This document shows, piece by piece, positions 52,358 through 60,437 of a DNA stretch of 64,000 nucleotides. The position numbers were made by a program, and so were the translations under genes. Positions within the stretch are counted from its first letter, which is position 1. Each line of letters starts with the position of its first letter. The notes under the pieces were generated by a model, which had not been told where the DNA came from, made no database searches, and worked only from the letters and a program-made list of their open reading frames with translations. The DNA is taken from contig NZ_RAPO01000001.1 in NCBI RefSeq assembly GCF_003610195.1, forward strand, positions 434,001 through 498,000, read 5' to 3'. The DNA comes from Halopiger aswanensis. GTDB taxonomy: Archaea > Halobacteriota > Halobacteria > Halobacteriales > Natrialbaceae.

Positions 52358-53785
52358 TTAGTCCGCGCTCTCGTTCAGTTGCGGCCGGGTTTCGGAGACG
52401 GAGCGGCGGGCCACACCGACGAGCAGCAGCAACGTTAGCAGCGCCGCGACCACCAACAACCCTCTTCCTGCTTCGAGTCCGACGATAGCCGCGACGTCGG
52501 CGTAGAACGTAAAGAGGAGAAACGCCGGAAAGACGGTCCCGATCGCGTATCGCCACGGGACGACCAGCGGGCGCGAGACCGGTCCCGCGCCTTTGAGGTA
52601 CTCCTTGATCGCGGCCGGACCGAGTGTCCAGGCCGTGTACACCATGAACCCGGTCAGGCCGAGCACCAACAGTAGATCGACGAGATGGTCCGCGAACAGC
52701 GTAAACACCGCGGGGCTGAACGCGTTCACGCCGCCGGTAACGGCGACCAGCGCGAATAGTCCCCAGGTCGCCGTCGACCGCTCAAGGTCGAACTCGTCGA
52801 CCAAGAACGAAACCGGAATCTCGAGCATGCTGATCAGACTCGTGAGGGCGGCGAGGAGAACGACGAGGAAGAAGACGACGCCGAGGAGTCGGCCACCGGG
52901 CAGGCTGGCGAACGCGCCGGCGATGCCGACGAACAGGGCGCCGGGGCCGCCCTCGGTCGGTCCCGACGCGAACGAGAACAGCAGCGGGAACACTACGAGG
53001 CCGGCCAAGATGCCGATGCTGAGATTGAACACGGCGATGGCCGAAGCGTCGAGGGGCAGCGACCGGTCGTCGTCGATGTACGAGGCGTACGTGATCATCG
53101 TCCCGCTGCCGATCGAGAGGGTAAACAGCGCCTGGCCGGCGGCCGACCCGAGTATCGACAGGAAGTTCTCCGCGAGGTAGGTCCCGTCGAATCTGAGGTA
53201 GAACTCGTACCCCTGCGCGGCGCCGGGCTGTCGAGCCGCCCAGACCGCGAGCCCGATGAGCAACACGACGATGCCGGGCATCATTACCTTCGTCGTCGCC
53301 TCGATGCCGCGTCTGATCCCGGCAGCGACGATCAGGGATGTGGCCGCGAGGACGGCGAGTTGGTACCCGAACGCTTCGGCACCGTAGCTGATCGACGCGA
53401 AGTGGGTTTCGGGAGCCGCGAAGTAGGCACCCGTCGCACTCTCGAGGAAGTATCGAAGGATCCACCCGCCGACGACGCTGTAGAACGACATCAGGATGAC
53501 CGAGGTGAGGACACAGAGCGCGCCCAGCGCCGTCCAGACGCGCGATCCGGCGAGCGATTTGAACGCCCCGACCGGGTTCCGGTTCGACCGTCGCCCGATC
53601 ACGAACGCAGCCAGCAACCCCGGCACCCCAACGCCGAGGACGATGAGCAAATACAATAGTAGAAAGGCGCTGCCGCCGTTCTCTGCGGTCATCCACGGGA
53701 ACCGCCAGAGATTCCCTAGGCCGACGGCGCTTCCGACCGCGGCCAGGATGAATCCGGTCCGACTCGTCCAACTTTCACGTACCAT
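52358..53785 (-). CDS. Sodium-dependent transporter (NSS/SNF family)
   Basis: A 475-residue, 11-12 TM transporter for amino acids or related solutes driven by Na+. The first helix region has SRTGFILAAVGSAVGLGN (Na+ and substrate site) and LWRFPWMTAENGGSAF, the NSS signature. A central loop near 230-260 has GSGTMITYASYI, also a family mark. No partner subunit is needed. Start ATG 53785 follows a TATA-like CTTATG about 28 bases upstream. It is clearly NSS; substrate remains open. Confidence 0.95.
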   Translation of the reverse strand: MVRESWTSRTGFILAAVGSAVGLGNLWRFPWMTAENGGSAFLLLYLLIVLGVGVPGLLAAFVIGRRSNRNPVGAFKSLAGSRVWTALGALCVLTSVILMSFYSVVGGWILRYFLESATGAYFAAPETHFASISYGAEAFGYQLAVLAATSLIVAAGIRRGIEATTKVMMPGIVVLLIGLAVWAARQPGAAQGYEFYLRFDGTYLAENFLSILGSAAGQALFTLSIGSGTMITYASYIDDDRSLPLDASAIAVFNLSIGILAGLVVFPLLFSFASGPTEGGPGALFVGIAGAFASLPGGRLLGVVFFLVVLLAALTSLISMLEIPVSFLVDEFDLERSTATWGLFALVAVTGGVNAFSPAVFTLFADHLVDLLLVLGLTGFMVYTAWTLGPAAIKEYLKGAGPVSRPLVVPWRYAIGTVFPAFLLFTFYADVAAIVGLEAGRGLLVVAALLTLLLLVGVARRSVSETRPQLNESAD

Positions 53786-53919
53786 GCTGTCTCAGCGAAC
53801 TAACTCGGCGCGCATAAGGGTTGTTGATCAGTAGCACAATTCATTCGCGGTTACACGACCGTGCCAATCCCGACCCCGAGGAAGGGGTACTCTCAGTCGC
53901 GGGTCCCCCGTCGAAGCGT

Positions 53920-55068
53920 TCAAAACTCGCCGGTCACGACGTCGGCGATCCGCTGGTGATCGACCAACTGTTCGTCGGCGTTCTCGAGCGTCTCGAGGCC
54001 GTTCCACGCGCCGAAGACGTCCGGATAGAACTGCTTGGCGGCGATTTCGGTCTGGTGCAGGTTGATGATCGGCCCCTGATAAGCGGTGCCGCCGCGGTAG
54101 AGGCGATCGTTCCGGACGGCGGCGAGTTCCGATCCCGTCGGGTCGTCGCGCATCTGGTCCATCCGCTCCTCGAACTGCTCGGTCGTCGCGTGCGAGAAGC
54201 CGTAGGAGAACACCAGCGCGTCCGGATCGACCTCGAGGAGCTGTTCGTAGTCCCACTCGCCGTAGGAGGCGTCAAGGTGCGGCCCGATCGCGTCGTGGAC
54301 GCCCAGATCCTGGTACTGCTTGCGGCCGTTCCCCTTCTCGAGCGGGTAGACGTAGAACGAGCCGGTTTCGAAGTCGGAGTTGATCGAGACGAGGCCGATC
54401 TCGGGGCGCTCGTCTTCGGGCGGGAGGTCGGCCTCGAGCGTCGACTGGAATTCGTCGTGGATGGCCTCGAGTTCTTCGTACCGCTCGCGCTCGTCGAACA
54501 GCGTCGCGATGATCTCGAATGCCTCGTAGAGGTCGTAGTAACGGTAGTCGTGCCAGTCCTCGTCGCGGCGGCGGATGCTGTTGCCGACGATCGGACCGAT
54601 GTTGGTCTCGATCTCCTCGAAATCGTCGTCGTCCCAGTTGTCGTCCAGTCGAGCGACGAAGTTCGGGTCCATCAGGTGGACGTCGCAGTCCATCTCGTAG
54701 AAGATCTCCTTGTCGATGCCGTTGCTCCCGGTGAGCTGCGGAACGTCGTCGAACGAGACGTCGACACCCGGCAGCGTCTCGTAGAACTCGAGCGGCCAGT
54801 TCTCGGTGTAGATCAGTCCCTGAAGTCCCTCGAGTTGACCGAGCGCGATCCCCATGTCGCCGTAGGTACTAAAGTAGGCCATCCACGTCTCGGGGACCGA
54901 GTCGAAGGTGACCTCGCCCATCGGCTCCATCGTCACGGTGTGCTCGCCGCTCGCATCGTCGGTCGTTTCGGTACTGGCACAGCCCGCCAGCCCCGTCGTC
55001 AGGGCGGCGCCGGCGCCGATCGAAAGCAGCTTTCGTCGCGTCGGTCCAGTGTTCGGTGTCTCTGACAT
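53920..55068 (-). CDS. Iron-type ABC transporter substrate-binding lipoprotein
   Basis: A 382-residue Tat-exported lipoprotein. The signal has TRRKLLSIGAGAALTTG and a lipobox LAGC at about 27-30; the mature part begins CASTETTD. The rest is a class III binding-protein fold (FepB/FhuD, periplasmic binding 2), with EGLQGLIYTENWP, DVHLMDPNFVARL and EVDPDALVFSYG as landmarks. It should capture ferric siderophore or cobalamin. No permease or ATPase gene is beside it, so it must work with distant partners. The DtxR-like palindrome at 55074-55087 suggests repression by iron. Confidence 0.9.
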   Translation of the reverse strand: MSETPNTGPTRRKLLSIGAGAALTTGLAGCASTETTDDASGEHTVTMEPMGEVTFDSVPETWMAYFSTYGDMGIALGQLEGLQGLIYTENWPLEFYETLPGVDVSFDDVPQLTGSNGIDKEIFYEMDCDVHLMDPNFVARLDDNWDDDDFEEIETNIGPIVGNSIRRRDEDWHDYRYYDLYEAFEIIATLFDERERYEELEAIHDEFQSTLEADLPPEDERPEIGLVSINSDFETGSFYVYPLEKGNGRKQYQDLGVHDAIGPHLDASYGEWDYEQLLEVDPDALVFSYGFSHATTEQFEERMDQMRDDPTGSELAAVRNDRLYRGGTAYQGPIINLHQTEIAAKQFYPDVFGAWNGLETLENADEQLVDHQRIADVVTGEF

Positions 55069-55073
55069 AGTCT

Positions 55074-55087
55074 TTAGGCTTGCCTAA
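55074..55087. promoter_or_regulatory. DtxR/IdeR-like palindrome before the iron-type binding protein
   Basis: TTAGGC-TT-GCCTAA, a perfect 14-base palindrome 6-19 bases before the start codon at 55068, between a TATA-like region and the ATG. It fits an operator for an iron-dependent repressor. A further half-site TTTTAGG lies near 55108-55113. Confidence 0.7.
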
Positions 55088-55191
55088 TTATCTAAAACGA
55101 TTTCTATTTTAGGTAGGCCAAAACGCTTGTCCGGCAGGACCCGACGGCTGCCGGTGAAAGGGTGTTGTCACTGCGTCCCGGACGGCCGCGT

Positions 55192-55893
55192 ATGAGCGAG
55201 GGCGACTCCGAGTTCGATCCCGAAGCGGCGGAAGAGCGCGAGATCGGCCGCGAGATGGTCGATCAGAGCACCGGGCTCGGGTCCGTCGCGGCCCACCTCT
55301 ACAGAGGCGAAGTCCACCGCGCCGTCGACTGGCGGGGCCGCCTCGACACCACGACCAACTGGGCGGTGACGGTCATGTCGGCGATCGTCGCGTACGCCTT
55401 CTCGGGCGACGTGTCGCACGCGGTGATCCTCGCCGGCGTCATCGTGGGAACCGCGTTCCTCTTCATCGAGGCGCGCCGCTTCCAGGACTACGATATCTGG
55501 CGCTCGCGGGTCCGCGTGCTCCAGGAGAACCTCTTCGCCAACGCGCTCGATCCCTCCGCGGGCGTCGAGCGGGCGGCGTGGCGCAAGGAACTGAGCGACG
55601 ACTACCGGAACCCCTCGCCCAAGATCAGCTACCGCGGTGCGTTCAGCCACCGGCTTCGCCGCGTCTACCTCCCGTTGATCACCGCGATGTTGATCGGCTG
55701 GCTTTTCCACCTCTGGGCGTTCACCCCGGACGAACCGTTTCCCGAAAGCGCCGCGCTCCCCGGCATCGACGGCACCGTCATCGCCGTCGCCGTTGGACTC
55801 TACTACCTCACGCTGCTCGTCCTCGCCGTCCCGCTCACCTCGAAGGAGCGCGGCGAATCCGGCAGCGCCGACCACGGCGACCTCGAGCAGTAG
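55192..55893 (+). CDS. DUF2270 family membrane protein
   Basis: A 233-residue protein. A polar head of about 50 residues (MSEGDSEFDPEAAEERE) precedes a DUF2270 domain: two close membrane helices near 60-100 (WAVTVMSAIVAYAFSGDVSHAVILAG region), the conserved EARRFQDYDIWRSRVRVLQEN loop, and two further helices near 165-225. Function unknown; the family occurs in archaea and bacteria. The ATG at 55192 was chosen as the family-like start. It lies divergent from the iron-type binding protein. Confidence 0.92.
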   Translation: MSEGDSEFDPEAAEEREIGREMVDQSTGLGSVAAHLYRGEVHRAVDWRGRLDTTTNWAVTVMSAIVAYAFSGDVSHAVILAGVIVGTAFLFIEARRFQDYDIWRSRVRVLQENLFANALDPSAGVERAAWRKELSDDYRNPSPKISYRGAFSHRLRRVYLPLITAMLIGWLFHLWAFTPDEPFPESAALPGIDGTVIAVAVGLYYLTLLVLAVPLTSKERGESGSADHGDLEQ

Positions 55894-55990
55894 GGTCGCT
55901 CTCGACGGTGGTCGATGCGGAATCGAGGCGCTTCCGCGGTGGCATCGCGACGACCTGCACGCCGTCGGGCGATTGCGGAGGCGAAAGGCC

Positions 55991-55996
55991 CTTAAG
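55991..55996 (+). promoter_or_regulatory. TATA-like promoter of the 7S RNA gene
   Basis: CTTAAG with a purine-rich upstream CGAAA lies about 24-28 bases before the expected 5' end of the SRP RNA near 56018-56022. Confidence 0.5.
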
Positions 55997-56017
55997 GTGT
56001 AACCACCTACAGGGAGA

Positions 56018-56322
56018 TGGATAGGTCGGGCAGTTTGGCCCTGCTCACTACCCGCGCTACGGTCATCAGCGGGGACCGAACACCGCGGGCGTCCGGTCAG
56101 ACCGGCCGGGGCCCCGGGAGCCAACATAGAAGCCTCGTCCGTCGGGGACAGCGGTCCGCGATGGCCGTCCGCAGGGACGTCCCATCGCGGTTAGCCGGCG
56201 ACAGCCCATCAGGCGCGGAAGCGAGCAGTGGACCGCCGGACACCTGTCGCTCGACGGGTCGCGGGGTGGAGAAGGCAACCGGGATTCCCCCGGCCGGAAC
56301 GCCGGGCAAACGCGGCTTCCGC
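56018..56322 (+). ncRNA. ffs: Signal recognition particle 7S RNA
   Basis: A strongly structured G/C-rich region of about 305 bases. Helix 8 is the clearest mark: TCAGGCGCGGAAGCGAGCAG (56209-56228), with a GGAA tetraloop and the asymmetric loop that binds SRP54. Helix 6 is the long hairpin near 56156-56190 with a GCAG loop flanked by GTCC/GGAC (SRP19 site). The 5' part TAGGTCGGGCAG and the closing CCGGCCGGAACGCCGG form the Alu end and helix 5 pairings. Exact ends are approximate, as archaeal SRP RNAs have a terminal helix 1 that was not mapped base by base. Confidence 0.9.
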
Positions 56323-56448
56323 ACTCATACTTCATTTCGTCCCGACCCGTAGAGCGACAGCAGTCGTCGCTGCTCGAGTAGTCCGGTACTCGATACGCTA
56401 CGTTCGTGTCACAAAATCTATTAGTGTGCGATTTAAAGCAACCGCGCA

Positions 56449-56619
56449 ATGGACGAAGACCCGATACTCCTCCGATTGAACCTCATTACCGCGCTTCTGG
56501 TCGGGATTCTTGCGATACTGCTTCTCCCGCTGCTTTCGCTCGAGCGAGTGTTTTTCGCGGTGCTGCTGGTCGGAATCGGACTCCCGTTGCTCACCTTCGG
56601 TCTCCTCTTGGTCAGATAG
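56449..56619 (+). CDS. Small two-TM membrane protein, 56 residues
   Basis: A 56-residue protein with an acidic head MDEDPILLR and two hydrophobic helices (NLITALLVGILAILLLPLLS and FFAVLLVGIGLPLLTFGLLL). Upstream is an A/T-rich stretch with TATA-like ATCTATTAG about 27-33 bases before the ATG, so it is probably a real leaderless gene. It follows the 7S RNA on the same strand by about 130 bases. It may be a small haloarchaeal membrane peptide; function unknown. Confidence 0.6.
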   Translation: MDEDPILLRLNLITALLVGILAILLLPLLSLERVFFAVLLVGIGLPLLTFGLLLVR

Positions 56620-56712
56620 GCTCACAGACGGACGAACGGTGGGACGGAACAACTGCGACAATCACTTCGCCGTTCGAAGAGCCCATGGTGTCCCTACCGC
56701 TACGTGCGACCG

Positions 56713-57651
56713 ATGAGTCGTTCGTACGCTCGAGTCGCTCGCCTGCGACGGTTCTGTGCGACGTATCTGTTCGCGCTGGCGCCGCTCGCCGCGGCGGTGC
56801 TGTGGGGCGGGCTCTACGTCGTCAGCATGTGGGGATTCGAATCGATTCCACCGGTGACGCTGGCGTTCCTCCGAATCGTCGTCGGCGCGGCGGTGCTGCT
56901 GCTCGTCGTCCGCGTGCAGTATCCGCGCCGACAGTTCGCGCGCCGGGACCTGCTCGGATTCATCGCTCTGGGGGCAGTCATCACGGCCTCGATGACGACC
57001 CAGTTCCTCGGGACCGCGTTGACGACGGCGAGCCAGGGATCGCTCATCACCGTGTTGACGCCGATCTTTACGATCCTGCTTGGCGTGACGCTGCTGGGCG
57101 AGCGCCTCACCGGCCGCCTCGTGATCGGTATCGTCGTCGCGCTAGCCGGAACGGTGCTCGTCCTGACCGGCCAGTACGACCTCTCGACGCTCGCCGGCGG
57201 AGCGACGCCGACCATCGGCATCGGCCTGCTCCTGATCGCGAGCGCGACGTGGGCCCTCTACACCGTCCGCGGGAAGCCGCTGATCGACCGCTACTCGGCC
57301 CTCGAGACGGCGACCTACTCCTGCGCCGCCGCGGTGCCGATGACCGCCCCGCTGGTGCCGCTCGAGGTCGCACTCACTGACGCGTCGCTGCGGGCGATCG
57401 ACCCGACGCCGGAACTGGTCGGCGCGGTGTTGTACCTCGGGTTGCTCGGGACCGCCGCGGCGTGGTACTGCTGGTACAAGGGGATGGAGTACGTCGACGC
57501 TAGCGTCATCTCGGCGTTTTTCTTCGCACAGCCGGTCGTCGGCGGCGTCCTCGGCGCGACGCTGCTGGGCGAGTCCCTCGGGCCGCGGTTCGTGCTCGGC
57601 GGACTCGTGATGGCTGCGGGGGTCTACGTCGTCTCGACGGCCGAGTCGTAG
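56713..57651 (+). CDS. EamA/DMT family permease
   Basis: A 312-residue membrane protein with ten helices, made of two EamA halves. Marks are LAPLAAAVLWGGLYVVSMWG at the first helix, the GYFLL-like VGIVVALAGTVLVLTGQYDL end of the first half, and the second-half signature LLGTAAAWYCWYKGMEYV. Such drug/metabolite transporters export amino acids, nucleobases or drugs; the substrate is not evident. The ATG at 56713 was preferred over a GTG three codons upstream. It follows the 56-residue protein by 93 bases. Confidence 0.93.
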   Translation: MSRSYARVARLRRFCATYLFALAPLAAAVLWGGLYVVSMWGFESIPPVTLAFLRIVVGAAVLLLVVRVQYPRRQFARRDLLGFIALGAVITASMTTQFLGTALTTASQGSLITVLTPIFTILLGVTLLGERLTGRLVIGIVVALAGTVLVLTGQYDLSTLAGGATPTIGIGLLLIASATWALYTVRGKPLIDRYSALETATYSCAAAVPMTAPLVPLEVALTDASLRAIDPTPELVGAVLYLGLLGTAAAWYCWYKGMEYVDASVISAFFFAQPVVGGVLGATLLGESLGPRFVLGGLVMAAGVYVVSTAES

Positions 57652-57764
57652 CTCACGGTCACGATCACGAGAAAGCCAGTCCTGACCCGGCGAGACGCTA
57701 TCGCAGCCGCCGTTCGCTCCGGTGATGAAAAAGTTTAGAACCCTTCTCTCGGTCAACACGTGTG

Positions 57765-58574
57765 ATGACACCTCGTCGCTTCGCCGCGCTTCTCGGGGCG
57801 ATCGCGTTGCTCGTCGCGCTCGGGGGCTGTGCGGTCTCCGTACCGACGAGCGACGGGAGCACCGGGACCGACGCCGACACCGGTCCCGAGCCGGACGCGC
57901 TCTTCGAAAGCGCGTACGTCCACGCCGACGACCTCGAGGACCTCGAAGGGATCCGAACGGTCGAGATGACCGCCGGGAACGACACGGTCTCCGAGCGCGT
58001 CCGCATCGAAAAACGTCCATACACCGACGAGCGGAGCAAAGTGCTCGAGGCATCGGACCCGTCCGTGATCGGCGATCGCTACGTCTCCAACGCCTCGGCG
58101 ACCTGGAACTACGATCCCGACGCGGAGACAGCCTACTACTTCGAACCGGCGGAGCCGTTCGACGACGCGGCGATCCGTTCGGATCGGGCCGACATGGCCG
58201 CCGAACAACGCGAGTTGTACGACCTCGAGTACGCGGGCACCGAGCGGATCGCGGACCGCGAAGCGCACGTCCTCGAGATCGAGCCGAAAAACGAGACGGT
58301 CGAGCGCGACGTCTCGGTGCTCGTCGGGAACACCGAGTTCGTCGTCCCGCTCGAGACGGCCGAAGTCGAAACTGACCTCGGCGTGATCGAGTGGTCGCTC
58401 TGGATCGATTCGGAGTACGACTACCCGCTGAAGGAGCGACTCGTCTACGAGGGCGCGAACGGCGAGCGCCACGAACTGCTTATGGAGTACGAGACGGTGA
58501 CGTTCAACGCCGGCCTCGAGGACGAGCGGTTCGCGTTCGAGCCGCCGGCGAATACGACCGTCGAGGACTGGTGA
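57765..58574 (+). CDS. LolA-like lipoprotein
   Basis: A 269-residue lipoprotein. The signal (MTPRRFAALLGAIALLVALG) ends in lipobox LGGC, and the mature protein begins CAVSVPTSDG. Residues 50-269 look like a LolA/DUF4292-type half-barrel that binds a hydrophobic ligand: WNYDPDAETAYYFEP, EAHVLEIEPKNETV and WIDSEYDYPLKERLVYEG. In bacteria the family carries lipoproteins; in haloarchaea the cargo is unknown. Start at 57765 (one codon after GTG 57762) by TATA-like GTTTAGAACC near 57729-57738. Confidence 0.83.
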   Translation: MTPRRFAALLGAIALLVALGGCAVSVPTSDGSTGTDADTGPEPDALFESAYVHADDLEDLEGIRTVEMTAGNDTVSERVRIEKRPYTDERSKVLEASDPSVIGDRYVSNASATWNYDPDAETAYYFEPAEPFDDAAIRSDRADMAAEQRELYDLEYAGTERIADREAHVLEIEPKNETVERDVSVLVGNTEFVVPLETAEVETDLGVIEWSLWIDSEYDYPLKERLVYEGANGERHELLMEYETVTFNAGLEDERFAFEPPANTTVEDW

Positions 58575-58575
58575 G

Positions 58576-59529
58576 TTACTCGGCCGGTTGCACGACGCTC
58601 TGATCGGCCCCGTTCAGGGACAGATCGCCATCGAGCGTGCGGACGGGGTAGGGGATGTCGATCCCTTCCTCGTCGAACCGTCGCTTGACGGCGGTGATGT
58701 ACTCGCCCTTGATGCGGACGAAGTCGGACCGCGAGGGATCCTCGATCCAGAACCGCGACTGGAGTCCGACGTCGGAGTCGTTGAGTTCCGTCAGCCGCAC
58801 GCTCGGCGCCGGATCGTCCGCGATATCGGGGTGGCGTTCGGCCTCGTCGACGATGATCTCGGTTGCCCGTTCGATATCGTCGTCGTATCCGATGCCGAAG
58901 ACGAACTTCAGGCGCAGCTTGTCGCCCTCGACCGGGTTCTTGATCACGTCGTCGGTCAGCACCGAGTTAGGCACCGTCAGCAGTTCGTTGTCGAAGGTGC
59001 GAACGCGGGTCACGCGGAGGCTGATGTCCTCGACGACGCCCGCGTAGTCGCCGTTGTCCCACTCGATCCAGTCGCCGATCCGGAACGGTTTGTCCGTGTA
59101 GATGAAGATGCCCGCCACGAAGTTCGAGATCACGTTCTGCATCGCCAGCCCGATCGCCAGCGCGCCGGCCGCCGCGATGCCGGCCATCGAGACGAGGAAG
59201 TTACCGAACCCGCCGAAGCCGAACGCGACCGCGATCGCGAGGAAGAACAGCCCGAATCGGGTCACCATCAACAGCGGATTCCGCGCGTGTTCGTCCAGGC
59301 CGCGCCGATCGAGGGCGCGCCGCAAGAGCGGCAGGACGACGAAGCGGCCGACCGCCCAGACGACGACGAACGCGAGGACGAACCGAATCGCACCCGCGAT
59401 GCTGCTCGTCAGCGCGGGATCCTCGAGCCCGACCAGCTCGAGGGCGCGCTCGACCGGGCCGGCGGGATCGGCCTGCAGCGGACGAACGTGCAGAAGTGAC
59501 GCGGAAATCGATCCGATGGCGCCAGTCAT
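58576..59529 (-). CDS. mscS: Small-conductance mechanosensitive channel (MscS family)
   Basis: A 317-residue channel opened by membrane tension to release solutes on osmotic downshift. Three membrane helices are near 45-70, 88-110 and 115-140. The pore helix is Gly/Ala-rich (MAGIAAAGALAIGLAMQN) and ends in NVISNFVAGIFI. The beta domain (KPFRIGDWIEW, LTVPNSVLTDDVIKN) and the C-terminal alpha/beta cage follow. Length matches archaeal MscMJ-type channels. Its start overlaps the yhbY stop by 4 bases. Confidence 0.94.
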   Translation of the reverse strand: MTGAIGSISASLLHVRPLQADPAGPVERALELVGLEDPALTSSIAGAIRFVLAFVVVWAVGRFVVLPLLRRALDRRGLDEHARNPLLMVTRFGLFFLAIAVAFGFGGFGNFLVSMAGIAAAGALAIGLAMQNVISNFVAGIFIYTDKPFRIGDWIEWDNGDYAGVVEDISLRVTRVRTFDNELLTVPNSVLTDDVIKNPVEGDKLRLKFVFGIGYDDDIERATEIIVDEAERHPDIADDPAPSVRLTELNDSDVGLQSRFWIEDPSRSDFVRIKGEYITAVKRRFDEEGIDIPYPVRTLDGDLSLNGADQSVVQPAE

Positions 59530-59774
59530 CGATGCAGCACGGCCGTGTGTCCGCGGGTCTCGACGAGGTCGGCATTGACTCGCTCGGCGAGATCGGCGGC
59601 CTTCTCGTCGGTCGAGCTGCCGGCGCGAGCGGCCCGCAGGAACTTCACCTTCACCAGCTCCGTGTTCGAGAGCTGGTCGTCGAGTTCGTCGACGACCGAT
59701 TCGATACCGCTCTTGCCGACCCAGACGGTCACGTCGAGGTCGTGTGCACGCTTTTTGAGTTCTTGTTGATCCAT
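59526..59774 (-). CDS. yhbY: YhbY/CRM-type RNA-binding protein
   Basis: An 82-residue single CRM (CRS1-YhbY) domain. Marks are ELKKRAHDLDVTVWVGKSG, near residues 4-22, and the IESVVDELDDQLSNTELVKVKFL region, with GHTAVLHR at the end. CRM proteins bind pre-ribosomal or structured RNA and help ribosome maturation. The start MDQQEL at 59774 was chosen; upstream in-frame codons give an atypical tail. It lies 106 bases after rnp4 on the same strand and overlaps mscS. Confidence 0.92.
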   Translation of the reverse strand: MDQQELKKRAHDLDVTVWVGKSGIESVVDELDDQLSNTELVKVKFLRAARAGSSTDEKAADLAERVNADLVETRGHTAVLHR

Positions 59775-59880
59775 AGCCTCGAGTAAGGGAGTCGAGGCAG
59801 TTGAATCTTCGCGAACCGGCTCGCCGTCCGCCGTGCCAGCACTCGGCACGCCCGCTGTCGCAGTTCGCGACCGCGCTCAG

Positions 59881-60159
59881 TTACTCCTCGTAGGGATATC
59901 TCGCGTGGGCGCCGCAGTCGCAGGTGATGACGACGTGGCCGTCCTGCAGCCTGCTGCGGGCGTTCGAGCCCGGCCGCAGGTAGCGGTCGCAGGCGTCGCA
60001 GGTGAACCGGCGGAACTGCTTCGGAAGCGAGAGGCGGTTTCGCTCCGCGACGCGGCGGGCGAGCTGCACGTAGTAGCGGGCCCGGTCGTCGTCGCCGTCC
60101 GCTGCCGCCGCGCTGGCGAGGTCGTGCAGGCGCTCGAGTCGCTCGGCGGCGATGCTCAT
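59881..60159 (-). CDS. rnp4: Ribonuclease P protein component 4 (Rpp21/Rpr2)
   Basis: A 92-residue archaeal RNase P subunit, partner of Rpp29, that helps the catalytic RNA process tRNA 5' ends. Family marks are the helical N-terminus SIAAERLERLHDLASAAA and AERNRLSLPKQFRRFTCDAC, with four zinc cysteines: CDACDRYLRPG and CDCG. The arginine-rich FRRF and RPGSNARSR contact RNA. Its place next to yhbY on one strand makes a small RNA-maturation unit. Confidence 0.95.
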   Translation of the reverse strand: MSIAAERLERLHDLASAAAADGDDDRARYYVQLARRVAERNRLSLPKQFRRFTCDACDRYLRPGSNARSRLQDGHVVITCDCGAHARYPYEE

Positions 60160-60245
60160 AGTCGTGTTCTCGTTGTCGCGGTGGACGTATTGGTGTTGCG
60201 TTCCCTCGAGCCGATCGCCGGCCCGTGTGGGAGATCCTCGGCGAC

Positions 60246-60282
60246 GGAGGCGGAGATGGGGATGGGGATGGGGATGGAGAGG
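60246..60282 (+). other. G-rich tandem repeat (GATGGG), possible G-quadruplex
   Basis: Three GGGG runs separated by AT, then GG runs, between the divergent rnp4 and binding-protein genes. It could fold as a G-quadruplex on the plus strand, or be a short tandem repeat by slippage. It resembles the G-run at the HEAT gene start (5781). Confidence 0.35.
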
Positions 60283-60437
60283 TCAACCGTCGGTCGCGGT
60301 GACGATCGGCGGCGACGAGTACGCCCCAACGACGCGTCGCGTGGTAACGCAATACTGTTATATTCCACCGATAAACCGAAGGGACGCAAGTACCACCAAC
60401 AGGAGCGTTCCATTTGTCGCAATCTATTCCCACGTCT

